A stretch of DNA of 64,000 nucleotides from Odontocerum albicorne (Eukaryota > Arthropoda > Insecta > Trichoptera > Odontoceridae). The stretch is taken from the NCBI GenBank assembly GCA_949825065.1, contig OX463838.1, positions 5,248,251 to 5,312,250 of the forward strand, in the 5' to 3' direction. The notes under the pieces were generated by a model. It was given only the letters and a program-made list of their open reading frames with translations, ran no database searches and was not told where the DNA came from. Made by a program: the position numbers and the translations under genes. Shown here one piece after another: positions 43,696 through 53,936 of this stretch (positions within the stretch are counted from its first letter, which is position 1; every line of letters begins with the position of its first letter).

Positions 43696-44158
43696 TGCCA
43701 TGTTTACACGAGCTTAGTACTTGTCGTTAGTGCTTCTCACTCGCACTTGTCACTCTCACTTGTATCCCCGAGTAAACAAGCATATTAGTACTAAGCATTA
43801 GTAAATCTGGCAAGTGCAAGTGAAAAGGAGGTCAACGTATTTACTAAGCGACAAGCAGCTACCCCCACCTCAATTCAACTAAGCACGTGTCGCTTGCAGA
43901 GTCGTCTAAACAGCCGCGGCAAGTGTTTAGTGACAAATTGAAACGGCAAGTGAGCGCACGTGTTCGTTTTTTTTTGGTATTTGAACACATTTCTCAAAAC
44001 AAAGCGGCGGCGGTTGTCCATTCCGGACGGATGTCGTGCTACTAATACCTCTTTCGTGACACCAACGTGTGAAGGGTTTCTTCTCACTTGTCACTAAGTT
44101 TAGCTTAGTGTAAACGATAAGTACTAATGATAAGTACTAAGCTAGTGTAAACATGACA
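43696..44158. mobile_element. MITE with TGYCATGTTTACAC ends
   Basis: The left end TGCCATGTTTACACGAGCTT and the inverse of the right end TGTCATGTTTACACTAGCTT are near identical and are followed on each side by subterminal repeats of agtacttatc and gttagtgcttctcac type. The 463-bp element is clearly richer in G and C than its surroundings. A 70-codon minus-strand frame in the middle (44087-43875) has no recognised family. Flanking duplication is unclear; the ends resemble those of hAT or PIF/Harbinger MITEs but do not decide. Confidence 0.7.
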
Positions 44159-44221
44159 GTGTATTGATTTTTTTTCACAGCATTAAAAAAAACTCACCAA
44201 ATATTGACCACCAATATTTAT

Positions 44222-44405
44222 TTTAATTTCTTATTTAATTTACACATGATAAGAAATATACACAATTTGCGAAAAAAAAAACAACAGATTATTTAATTTG
44301 AACACAATTTTAATGGATCTGGGTTTGTTGCCTTTCATTTGTCGTGTCCCCAGTAAACTAGGCTTTTGCCTATATCTCACTGAGAACACGAAACTAGCAC
44401 ATAAC
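44222..44405 (-). mobile_element. LINE-type tail, family K copy 2
   Basis: The minus strand carries gtttactggggacacgac, ggcaacaaacccagatcc and ttaaaattgtgttcaaatta, the same order as at 14205-14345. The minus-strand frame 44530-44240 has no recognisable domain. Confidence 0.65.
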
Positions 44406-45371
44406 CAAAAGCTCATCCATAAATAAGAGCTCAGAAAATATATAACCAAAGGCTTACGCATCCGGTGTTCCTGTGGTTTATTACACAAATTCTCATATAT
44501 TTGAATCAATCTAGACACAGAGATATTCATTTCCTGTTCTTCGTTAGATTATGAGTGTTATTTGATTTTTATAACATCTACCGCCAAAACCCAAATTTGC
44601 AGAGATAGGTTATCATAAATAAAATCAGAATTCACTAAACTGGAGCACCCAGCAAAGCATATTTATCCTTTAATGATATCTAAACCTCAATTAGTTCATT
44701 ATCAACGTGTTTCGTTTTGAATGCATTAAGATTGCCAGATATTATTTAATTTTCCGAATATACTACCACGCTCCTGGTAATAAATTGGCACACCTCAAGG
44801 TGCCGAGGCGCACACTTTGTAAGCCCTTGAATAAAGGAACAGTATTTAATTCAAACACTACTGAGTGTTTTTTACTATCAGTCTACGCTGGAAGACTTTT
44901 ATATATTTTTTTCAATATATCGAACATCGTAACTGAGGACAGTTAAATTGTTATTTAAAAATATTTTTTTTTTATTGATTTCTTTTATTGTGTATATCAA
45001 TATGAAGCATCAAATATTAGTCACCTTATATCATCGCTTCTCAACATGTGGGCTGCAACATAACAGGAAAGTCGCGAAAACAAAAAAAGTGCGGAAAAGG
45101 AAAAAAACACATTTTTTGATAAAAACGAACACATTTATTTTCCAATATTATAGTCCAAAATGCGTCATTGCAACAAGATCAAATTATTTAGCTACCCTGC
45201 GAGTGGCGTAAAGCTGTTAATATTAAACAGGCTTACTGTCTTTGTGCTAGTACAAAATGTATGCAGACGTATGCACATGTCTCCGCAAGATATTAAGTTT
45301 TTTTACGAGGGTCGAAAAGTCTTATTTTTTTTTATTTTCGAGTCGCAAGACTAAAACAAGGACATCAACGT
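44406..45371. other. AT-rich sequence without a recognised feature
   Basis: Overlapping short frames at 44707-45354 are low-complexity with no family motif. Confidence 0.5.
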
Positions 45372-45706
45372 TGGTAGTATGAACCGACTGGAAGCATTCG
45401 AAATGTGGATGAACCGGAAAATGCTACGGATACCCAGGACGGATATGGTCAGCAACACAAGGGTTCTTCAAAGAGCTAAAGTTGATAGAGAGTTGCTGAC
45501 TAATATTAAAACACGAAAGGTGTCCTACTTGGGCCATGTACCATAGTTAGAGGAGCAAAGTAAAAATGACTGCATCTGATCGTCTAAGGCAAAATAGAAG
45601 ACCCAAGAGACGTTGGCAGGAGGCCAATCTCCTGGCTCCGCAGTATACGTGATTGGACTGGCATAAGGGGCGTTGGAGATCTTTTTCGGGCTGCCGGGAA
45701 CAAATA
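45372..45706 (+). pseudogene. LINE C-terminus (family E), interrupted copy
   Basis: The plus strand reads SMNRLEAFEMWMNRKMLRIP, RTDMVSNTRVLQRAKVDREL, LTNIKTRKVSYLGHV and, after breaks, decayed RRRWQEANLLAPQYT and a LFRAAG end. This is the C-terminal zinc-finger/helix region of RTE-type LINEs. The 3' end of the same element resumes at 46680-46745 (ctactctcaggtgatattc) after LINE J, and a second copy lies at 57190-57652, where both parts are contiguous. Confidence 0.8.
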
Positions 45707-46679
45707 TTTATTAAACACTTTTATGCAAATACAATCTGGTGGACGTATTGCCAGGCGGAAATCTCTTCCAGCCAACCAGACAAAAGGAAATGAAGCAAGT
45801 TACGTGGTCGCATAAATCATTCAAATAACTATCCATCCCCACGAAATCCATAAACATATACGTGAGCACATGCCCACGAACCCCATAAAGACGGACAGTC
45901 ACCCAAATATTTTTTTTCATATAAAGTGAGATATCATCAATGAAACGGAAAGGAAGGGATGGTAGAGAGGACAGGAAAAGAAAAATCAGGAATTAAACAC
46001 GTTATTTTACTCACTAGAAATTAAGAGGTTTTTCAGTCACTTCCTAAAGCATGCCAAGGACGGAGCAAGTTTTATATTGGTTTGTAACTGATTCCAGAGT
46101 CTCACTGCATGGACAGTAAAGGACAACGTAAAGAAAGAGGAGCGGTGAACTGGAAAGGCCAATAAACAATATCTGTTTGAGCGTAGCGCTAATCCATGAT
46201 TGGAAAGACGCTGAAAATTCTCGGCGAGATAAGAGGAGGCGGCGGGACAGTTAAGGATATTATACACTAGAGACAGTATGTGAATTTGACGTCTATTTCT
46301 AACATTCAACCAGTTCAATGCCTTCTGGTATGAAGTTACATGATCGTACTTATGTAGGTTGAAAATGAATCTTAGGCACGCATTTTGAAGACGCTGTAAT
46401 TTGTCCAGCTGTTCCTTTGTAACATCCAAGTAACATACGTCCGCATAGCCCAGAATCAGAAAGAACAGAGATTGTACGAGTAAAATTTTGGTTTTGGTTG
46501 GAAGGAATCTTTGCAACACTTTAAGGGAATGAAGGCTGAAGAAGATCCTTCGGCTTACCTCATTTATCTGATCTCTCCATGAAAGTGTGTTATCTATTAG
46601 CACTCCTAGGTTTTCAACAGTTTTATGGGGATGAAGACTGAAGAAGAGCCCGAAGAAGGAATGAAGTCTGAAGAAGTTG
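45707..46679 (-). mobile_element. Jockey-like LINE family J, most complete copy, nested antisense in LINE E
   Basis: The minus-strand frame from 46679 to 46037 reads HKTVENLGVLIDNTLSWRDQ, SRRIFFSLHSLKVLQRFLPT, FFLILGYADVCYLDVTKEQL, LQRLQNACLRFIFNLHKYD, then SYLAENFQRLSNHGLALRS and VRLWNQLQTNIKL. This is the post-RT region of Jockey-type ORF2. The 3' UTR ends in tgtttaataaata. The 310-codon frame 46969-46037 starts in antisense LINE E sequence, so its first 80 residues are chimeric and not original. No target duplication is obvious. Confidence 0.88.
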
Positions 46680-46745
46680 TCTACTCTCAGGTGATATTCA
46701 ACGTTGGGGGAACCTGACATGGCACTGGGAAAAAGAAGATTAAAA
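46680..46745 (+). mobile_element. 3' end of LINE family E
   Basis: gtctactctcaggtgatatt, caacgttgggggaacctgac and the GAA-rich end correspond to 57587-57652. Together with 45372-45706 this is one element cut by LINE J. Confidence 0.8.
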
Positions 46746-47206
46746 CTGTTTAGAAATGATGTCCTATGTTGTTTTGTCGTATCAAAACTCCATTTAACGT
46801 TCCCTGTTAGCTCAAGTTTCATATATAACTCACGAATATATACTATCATCATCCAAATTTTATGACCGACATCAACACTAATTAGGATATTTAATACTTC
46901 ACCCGAATAAATTACTCCAAGTTTCGTTAAATTGCCCCCAAATATCCCAGAGGTCATTAGGTAAAACAAATTACTTTAACAATCTTTTCTCTAAACACAT
47001 TACAAAGAAGCTTCAATAATTGGATTCTTTAGATTAACTCATTTGTGTCCGAATATACAACTGACACCTAACTGCAAACTTAATATTTAATTAGGTAATA
47101 CGAGTTGTGTTAATGTATTTAATTGGTGTTAATGTTATTTCAATATCGTATCAATGTTATTTCAATTATATTTAATTGGTGTAACTATTCAGCTTTACGT
47201 GTACAG
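46746..47206. other. AT-rich sequence without a recognised feature
   Basis: Near 47110-47175 a phrase of the type aatgttatttcaatatcgta repeats twice with ttaattggtgt. Nothing else. Confidence 0.5.
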
Positions 47207-47672
47207 CTTAGAAACAGACGCCAAATTCACATACTGTCTCTATTGTATTATATCCTTAACTGTTCCACCACCCCCTTTTATCTCGCCGAAAATTTCAACG
47301 TATTTCCAATCATGGATTAGCGCTACGCTCAAACAGAGATTGTCTATTTCCAGTTCACCGCTCCTCTTTTTTTACGTCGTACTTTACTGTCCATGCAGTG
47401 TGACTTTGGAATCAGTTGCAAACCAATATAAGACTCGCTCCGTCCTTGGCATGCTTTGTGATTGTCCGTCTTTGTGGGGCTCATGGGCATATGCTAACGT
47501 ATGTGTTCATGGATTTCGTGGGGATGGATAGTCATTTGAATGATTTTTGTGACCACGTATTTTACTTCATTTACTTTTGTCTGGTTGGTTGGAAGAGATT
47601 TTCGTCAATAAGCCATAAGCCCGCCAGATTGTATTTGCAATAAAAGTGTTAAATAAACAAATAAATAAATAT
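47207..47672 (+). mobile_element. Jockey-like LINE family J, copy 3
   Basis: The plus strand starts with RNRRQIHILSLLYYILNCST and continues, across frame breaks, through PISPK-, ISATLKQRL- and NQYKTRSVLGM-coding text equivalent to 46290-46040. An internal deletion joins the coding end directly to the 3' UTR (gattgtccgtctttgtgggg). The tail is gtattttgcaataaaagtg-like with (aaat) repeats at 47645-47672. Confidence 0.85.
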
Positions 47673-48119
47673 GTAATGCCGTTCATTTAACATGTCAAAT
47701 GATCGACGATCTCTGAGCATAATGCCTTTCTCTCAGTCTGAGTGCTGCATGTCCGATTACCATTTTTTTACAAAAAAATTTGAGCCTAATTTTTATCAAA
47801 TTTATGATAAATCAAAAGAGATTGCCACAAAGCATAAAAAAAACTGTAGGTTGTACTGTATACAGCGAAAATGATAATAAATTGCCTTTTTTTTGGTAAA
47901 CATCAAAACAAAGTTAAAAGCTTCAATTATAATTTCAGATGGAACGAAAAAAATAAACGGAACCTGTTAAAAGGTTGTCAACTAAGTGATGTTAACCTCT
48001 TCATACGAGGCAGTTGTTTAAGACGACGAATCATGAGTCACGAATTTATAATTATGGTTCTAAGTGAATAAATGACATTCATAAACCTAGTTGATAAACC
48101 GCCTATCATACAGCCCGTC

Positions 48120-48400
48120 GTTGCGGTTTAGATTCAGTTCAGTTAAGATCAATCCCACAATTACCCTCGCTGCTGGTGGGGGACAAAATAAGCCCCCATC
48201 CAGCGCGGTCTACACGAGAAGATCAAAATCTTCTTTTTTTATGAGCGCGACGTCACGTAGTGACGAAGAAGAAACCACCCAAAGATACTCTATCTCCGTT
48301 GACGACACACCCGAGCGTGAAAAGAAAAGCAGTGACGCCGGACTTAAGGTCTGAAATCACGGAAGAAGAAAAATTACTCGCTGCGATATAATAATTTTAG
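48120..48400 (+). mobile_element. unclassified structured repeat, copy 1
   Basis: CTGGTGGGGG (48171-48180) and CCCCCATCCAG (48191-48201) form a hairpin around acaaaataag. Downstream, ccatccagcgcggtctacac, gtagtgacgaagaagaaacc and agtgacgccggacttaaggt recur in diverged form on the minus strand at 54420-54640. A second hairpin, gtgacgccggacttaaggtc with ctgaaatcacgg, follows. The plus-strand frame 48091-48354 ends with acidic/basic residues but has no family match. A tRNA-like phrase (tagttgataaaccgcct, ggtttagattc) just upstream, 48085-48135, may be its head. Confidence 0.5.
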
Positions 48401-48480
48401 TATACCGTGGCTCAAAGTCTGGAGTTCAAACAGCCCAGCAAATTGGTCGTGCTTTCACAAAAAAATCAAATGCTACAAAA

Positions 48481-48715
48481 CTATCCTTTGACACCATTTA
48501 ATCGAAATGCCCAAAGGGTACAAAGATGAATCGATGTAAGAATAAGTGGAGTTTCCTTAAAAAATCCTGACTCGATTTTCATCGCAATACTAGAGAATGT
48601 ACTCTGCAGATTTATTATGATGGTCGCAAAAAATGCAACAGGGGGAAGGAACAAGATTGAAGCTAAGAAGTATGCCATTAAAGCTCCCATGGCCATTATA
48701 TAGTTAAAGCTCTCA
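48481..48715 (-). other. hydrophobic frame of unknown origin
   Basis: The minus strand encodes NYIMAMGALMAYFLASILFL, PPVAFFATIIINLQSTFSS and TSIHLCTLWAFRLNGVKG before a stop. Two hydrophobic segments of membrane-helix length are visible. Upstream and downstream splice signals are not convincing. It could be an exon of a membrane protein or a chance frame. Confidence 0.2.
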
Positions 48716-48719
48716 CAGC

Positions 48720-48785
48720 ATTCATTCAGGTTTAAGTGGTGAGTACCTTGAGATCTGATTTCGATTCCCGTAAGATATCAAATCA
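48720..48785 (+). mobile_element. tRNA-like SINE head, decayed
   Basis: ggtttaagtggtgagtacct (A box) and gatttcgattcccgtaagat (B box) stand 35 bases apart. No body recognised. Confidence 0.45.
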
Positions 48786-48984
48786 CTTAAAAAGGATTTC
48801 AGCCTGGTCCTCACTTAAGGCTTTTAAGTTTTATATGATAGAAATAAATTGTAACATAGCTATAATTCCGTCGAGTAGTACTGTACCTAAATACAGCGAA
48901 AGTATTATATATTACTGTACAGGCTTGATAAATTAGGAGTTAGACAATTCTGTCTCCTAGTCACTTTCTTCACTAATACATTAA

Positions 48985-49550
48985 CCTTTCCCTTCCTGTG
49001 CTTAAATAACCCGCGCATTCCGGTGATGTGTATTCAATACACATCAATACACATGTAAAAATGAGCGATTATAAATCGGAAAAATTAGAATATTCATGGC
49101 CAATCGCTTAAATTAATTGGACTTGAAGTCAAAAGTAATAAAAATTGAAATTTGATTGCTAAAAAACATGAAAAAAGACATCGGCTGACGTTCATAAAAC
49201 GGGTGAAGAGACCACCTCAAACGAATGCCCGCGAGCTACTGAAGCGAGCAAACTTGGATTATATTTCTTGCGTTCCCATATACCGAAGAAAAGTGAGAGT
49301 GAGATGTGAATAGCGTCAGTTCCTCACCCATAGCGGTTTTTTGGAACGTCACTCTTTGACACACGTTTGATTGTATTGGTGAATTTATTCCCGATTTTCA
49401 CAAAATATCTCTGATGTAGCCGATAAGTGCTAATTATTATTAATATTATTTTTTTCATTTAATGCGTAAATGTTTTACGGAGGAATACCTATAGATAATA
49501 AAGTTTTTAGAAGCAATGTGTACTGGTTACACATCACAGGGAAGGAAGGG
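48985..49550 (+). mobile_element. complete piggyBac-like MITE, subfamily II reference copy
   Basis: TTAA at 48981-48984 and 49551-49554 bounds 566 bp. Ends are CCTTTCCCTTCCTGTGC and inverted CCCTTCCTTCCCTGTG. Between them are gtattcaatacacatc, gcgattataaatcgg, catcggctgacgttcat and gttacacatcacaggg, all shared with the other members. No open frame. Confidence 0.9.
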
Positions 49551-49982
49551 TTAACAATGTGGATACGTCAAGTCATAGTACCATGTAAATTAATAAATGA
49601 CCAAATTTTTCATATTTCTTTATCGATTAATAGAGCTTAAAAACAATACCAGTTATTAAGTCTAACAAAAAGCACAGTTCTCTGAAACTGTTGTTTCCGC
49701 TTTTAATATTCAACAGGTGCTTTTAAAAAATCATTAATAAATTTTTCGAATTTTCAAAATCCTTTCAGTTTTGTAAAGATTCTGTAGAAAAAAAAAATGT
49801 TTTTCTAATTTCATAATAACTAATCCAAAATTAAATTGAGTAATAATTCAATTCAATATCACTTTGAAATATATTATGCCTTGAAATAAATTGTACCATA
49901 ATTAGAATTTTATCTTAAATTTCCCCCAACAAGTGATACCAATAGGTTATAAGCCAACAGCCAACAACGTCTCTATGCAAGT

Positions 49983-50330
49983 TTGTTTTGTCGTTTCAAA
50001 CGACAAATGGTTCAATTTCTTACTTTGCCCTCCTTGAGGGTAAAGTTGCCGTGGCGAATAATTTGCATTTATATTGCCCTTCATTATAATTTCAAAAATG
50101 ACAACCTTGCCCCTCTTATCGCGGGGGTAGATTTTATTTTGCATGGAAATTGTTGGAAAATTTACACATCCTTTAACGCGCAGCCAGAAGACGAAAACAT
50201 GTTTCAAGGTGATAAATCTAAAATGTTACTTATTGAATTAGAACAGGTTGACGAAAAAATTGCCAACGTTTCAGTAATAGAGATAAAAAATCTACATGTT
50301 TTGGAAAAATTCAAGTGTTTTGCACTGTGA
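49983..50330 (+). CDS. uncharacterised frame with coding-like composition
   Basis: The frame contains NDNLAPLIAGVDFILHGNCW, KIYTSFNAQPEDENMFQGDK and SKMLLIELEQVDEKIANVSV before its stop. Its 5' part may be in another frame: 49982-50091 can also be read as LSFQTTNGSISYFALLEGKV followed by AVANNLHLYCPSL, and a single-base slip near 50090 would join the two. No family is recognised. No plausible splice acceptor or start context was seen. It could be an exon, a decayed gene or a relic of an unknown mobile element. Confidence 0.25.
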   Translation: MFCRFKRQMVQFLTLPSLRVKLPWRIICIYIALHYNFKNDNLAPLIAGVDFILHGNCWKIYTSFNAQPEDENMFQGDKSKMLLIELEQVDEKIANVSVIEIKNLHVLEKFKCFAL

Positions 50331-50627
50331 ATATTAATGCGTTTATGTGATTTCATCATAAACGCTTAAATTATGAAAGTATGACATAGCAAATTTATTA
50401 TAAAAGTAAAAGTGAGAGTCATGGAAGAGTGTGAATGAAAAAAATATGATTGGACCAAGTGATCGAAATTATGAAAAAAGGAAAGGTTAGGAGTAAGAAA
50501 ACAGAAGAAACTGTAAAAGAAGATGTTTTGATCTGGAGGTAGCCAAGGATGTACACATATTTCATGATATGTAAATTAGGCGCTCAGTATTCTCTACCAA
50601 CAAAGAAAATTTAAAATGGCATAATAG

Positions 50628-50981
50628 ACGACCTCCATGGCCTGGTGGTTGCGGGTTCGATCCCCGCTGGAACCCAGATTTTTTTAAATAGGATTTTTTT
50701 TTTTTTAACCTGGCGAGTTTATTGCCATGTGGCAAATCTCTTCCAACCAACCAGAAATATGTTTTTATATGCCCTGAGTGTTAACCAGACTGGAATCCTA
50801 TTTAAAAAAAATTGGGTTCCAGCGGGGATCGAACCCGCAACTTCTGGATCGGCAGACGAGTGTCTTACCACCAGGCCATGGAGGATTCCAGTCTGGTTAA
50901 CACTAAGGGTTTATAAAAACATCTTTCTGGTTGGTTGGAAGAGATTGCCACATGGTAATACACACGCCAGGTTAAAAAAAT
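50628..50981. mobile_element. cluster of three SINE pieces in inverted arrangement
   Basis: Three parts abut. A plus-strand head (50628-50692) keeps ggttgcgggttcgatccccg but has lost the anticodon region. A near-full minus-strand SINE runs from poly-T (50696-50707) to accaggccatggagg at 50886. A plus-strand body and tail (50884-50981: ccagtctggttaacactaag, then ctggttggttggaagagatt) follows. The last two form an imperfect palindrome with arms of about 95 bases around the tRNA-like head. Frames such as 50645-51037 are SINE translations, not genes. Confidence 0.85.
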
Positions 50982-51202
50982 GGTTTGTATTTATGCGATG
51001 CTTTTTTAATCAGTTATCAGATTTCATTTCATATTGAAGCAAGTTACTGTTTCAAATTGCACGATGGTTCCAGTAAAAAACAAATTTGTATCGACAATTT
51101 TTGTGAATTTTGAAATACAGCATATGATTCGTACCTCTCCTTATTATTTAGTATAGCCTCTAACTCTGATCACCATAAAGAAACTTTTGAAATATAGTGG
51201 TG

Positions 51203-52093
51203 CATATGAGGACGTAACATGAAAAAAAGATCATGTCCATCGGATACAAAAAATGAGGAGGTAACAAGAAAAAAAGATCATGTCCATCGGATACAAAAAA
51301 TGAGGAGGTAACAAGAAAAAAAGATCATGTCCATCGGATACAAAAAATGAGGAGGTAACAAGAAAAAAAGATCATGTCCATCGGATATAAAAAATGAGTT
51401 GATAAAGCAGATTTTTTTCTTATCGATAGTACGGAGCCATTCAAAATTTTTATTTGAAAGAAAAAAGCACTTAAATCATTTTAAAATCATAAAAAAACAG
51501 TCTTTTTTCAAAAAGAATCTTGTACGAGCTTTAAACCAATCAAAAACAATCATGTTCAAATTGACCAATCATGGCTTTCCGATTGTGTCTAACTTCACAC
51601 CAGTTCACCAGCAACTGTCAGTTTTAAATCGTATGTGCAGTGTATTGTCATTATACAGCTTTATCTACCTACATTTATAATATTTATAGTTTTTAAGTAA
51701 TATTTCTTCTTATTTTGTAACCCTTTACTTATATTATTTGATTAAAATAAATTACTCTACCCAATTATTTTTTGATTATTTTTTGCAGCACCTGTATAAT
51801 ATTTTTGAAATTAACAAAAAAACATCATGTCCCAGACCTGTTCAATAAAAAAAGATTAAAATAGAATTGTTTACTCAAAAGGGATCATGCCCATATTTTA
51901 AACTAGAATAACTATTTTAATTATTATGATTCGATTTTAAACAACAAATCAAGTCCCCTTTAGCGACTTGAAAGATTTCAGATATTTCTACAATGAATTA
52001 TGTCATATATTTTTAATGCAAACAGTTTTTTTGCGACTCCTAACATTCTGATTTGGTGGACATGTCCTTTTATTAATATTGCCTCCTCATATG
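51203..52093 (+). mobile_element. possible unclassified element with 47-bp tandem
   Basis: CATATGAGGACG at 51203-51214 recurs inverted at 52081-52093 as CATATGAGGAGG. A 47-bp unit (gaggaggtaacaagaaaaaa, agatcatgtccatcggatac, aaaaaat) is repeated four times from about 51210 to 51400. The phrase atcatgtcc or its relatives recurs at 51825, 51884 and, inverted, 52059. The frame 51399-51680 is basic and unrecognised. The boundaries rest on only 11 of 12 matching terminal bases. Confidence 0.35.
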
Positions 52094-52225
52094 AATGCTA
52101 ACTATTACATGGAATGACAAAGTCAGCAAGTATGATATTAAAACGTATGAATTATATTAAAACGTATGAATTAAGATATTGAAGTATTGTCTGCATAACA
52201 GATATTAATTCTTAGTTTTAGTTTT

Positions 52226-52347
52226 TTTGTGTTTAAATGTCATACATTATAATTCAATGGACAATAACAAGTGTTTTTGAGATGAAAGCAAATTGTGTGT
52301 TTTATTCAAGAATAAAAAAAAATCGCTCAATTTGAAAGACCCTTTAT
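52226..52347 (+). mobile_element. Tc1/mariner family M 3' end, fragment
   Basis: gtgtttaaatgtcatacatt, then gtgtgttttattcaagaata and tcgctcaatttgaaagaccc with a terminal TA reproduce the last 120 bases of family M. The 5' part is missing. Foldback B4 follows within 20 bases. Confidence 0.85.
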
Positions 52348-52367
52348 AATAAATAAATCATAGTTTT

Positions 52368-52525
52368 GTTTATAGTTAAGGCATTAACGTTGTGGAGGTT
52401 TAAAAATATTGTAATTTATTTTTAACAAACACTGTTTATTCCACTTTTTTTTTTTTTTTTTTTGTTTTTTCTTTTTTTTTTTTTTAAAAAGTTGAATAAA
52501 CAGTGTTTGTTAAAAATAAATTACA
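52368..52525 (-). mobile_element. miniature foldback element B4
   Basis: A perfect 13-bp duplication, aaatcatagtttt, lies at 52355-52367 and 52526-52538. Inside are the one-sided extension on the left (gtttatagttaaggcattaa, cgttgtggaggttt) and short inverted arms (attgtaatttatttttaac, acactgtttattcc and complements) around a poly-T loop of about 50 bases broken by single G and C. It is the inverse orientation of B3 and likewise lacks the hammerhead-like core. Confidence 0.85.
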
Positions 52526-52539
52526 AAATCATAGTTTTA

Positions 52540-53057
52540 TAAGTCAAGGTGTGGAATAGTGTATCGGTTGTGTTATAAGTTTCACCAAGATAATACATTT
52601 AACTGTTTTGGTTGAAAATATTTAAAAGAAGGTTAAACTATAACTGACAATCAAGAATATAACATATTTATAGAAAAAAATATGGTTTTGAAAACATAGT
52701 AAAAAAATTACAAGAAAACATAGAAAATCTTATAATATCTTGGTATGATTTTTTCACTAAAACTTTACTACTTTTTACATTCAATTAGTAACTTAATGTT
52801 TATAGATGATACGTGATTTTTTAAACCGTGCAATGAACAAAAATTTCTTAAGTACATAGGAGACATTTTGATATGTTTCATTAAAGAATATATAAAACAT
52901 TTATTTACAATATTCAAACAAACAATTGCTAACTGAAATAAACCATTGAAAAATAAGTGTTTAATATTTAATTCAAGTTTTCCCTGAAGTAATCAAGAAA
53001 AACTTATATACCTACTAGGACAGGCAGCAATAAAAATGTGATTGCTTTACCCACTGA
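52540..53057. other. AT-rich sequence without a recognised feature
   Basis: No frame or repeat of note. Confidence 0.5.
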
Positions 53058-53272
53058 TATTTATTTATTTATTTAATTAACGACACAAGTGTCTTTATAT
53101 AGAAATGAACATGTGACAGGTTATACAAGTACTTTAAATTATTGACAAATAATACAACTTTATCTTAAACTAACATGAAGATACAAAAAGCAGTAGTAAT
53201 AATAAATTACAGTCATCGTTTTAAAATTATTTAATAATTATATGTATAATAAAGTTCAATATACGTTATATC
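53058..53272 (-). mobile_element. LINE family L 3' UTR, copy 4
   Basis: The minus strand ends gtgtcgttaattaaataaat and contains aacctgtcacatgttcattt. It stops at the TA that flanks the mariner element next to it, and no L sequence resumes beyond that element. Confidence 0.8.
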
Positions 53273-53274
53273 TA

Positions 53275-53934
53275 TTGGATGTTAAAATAAGTTGTGTGCG
53301 TTTTTTTCAAATTTAAAAATGATCACCAAAAGTAAAACAAAATGGTAAAGGTTATACGTCATTCGAAAGGAAAATTTCTGTTCTACAAGACATTGTGTTT
53401 GTTTTTACGTTACATATATTATTTTATTTGATTACAATCCCTCAAAATGGAATGTCAAGTAGACGAAAGTGAGCATTTTCGACACCTCCGTTCGCGTTCA
53501 ATCGAGGGAATAAAGCTGCCAAAGCTACTCGCAATATTTGCGAAGTGTAAGGTGAAGATGCTATAAATGAAAAGACAGCTCGTTAATGGTTTTTGCGTTT
53601 CAAAGACAGTAATTTCGACCTGAAAGACATAGAGCGTTCCGGACGATCAGTGGACTTCGATGAGAACCGCTTAAACAATAATTTTCATGAAGATATCCTT
53701 CAAAGCACCATAGAATTGGCTGAGCAGATAAATTATAGTCACATGAATGTATACCACCATGTGGCTTGTAATCAAATAAAATAATATATGTAACGTAAAA
53801 GCAAACACAATATCTTGTAGAGCAGAAAAATTTCTTTTGAATGACGTATAACCTCTTTCATCTTGTTTTACTTCTGGTGGTCATTTTTAAATTTGAAAAA
53901 AAAAAAAACGGACACAACTTATGTTAACACCTAA
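53275..53934 (+). mobile_element. Mos1-type mariner relic with about 160-bp inverted ends
   Basis: TA at 53273-53274 and 53935-53936 flanks the element. The left 160 bases (ttggatgttaaaataagttg, aaaatgatcaccaaaagtaa, gttatacgtcattcgaaagg, gtttttacgttacatatatt) recur inverted at the right with about ten per cent differences. The centre encodes the N-terminal transposase region: HFRHLRSRSIEGIKLPKLL-like text with breaks, then RFKDSNFDLKDIERSGRSVD, FDENRLNNNFHEDILQSTIE and LAEQINYSHMNVYHHV. That is the paired helix-turn-helix and linker of mariner/SETMAR-type transposases. The DD34D catalytic part is entirely deleted. Confidence 0.9.
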
Positions 53935-53936
53935 TA

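Noticed and set aside
46037..46969. 310-codon frame as an intact gene
   Set aside because: It is the end of Jockey-like ORF2 joined to antisense sequence of another LINE.
50645..51037. 130-codon frame with GIEPAT-type peptide
   Set aside because: It is a translation of tRNA-derived SINE sequence, a familiar annotation artefact.
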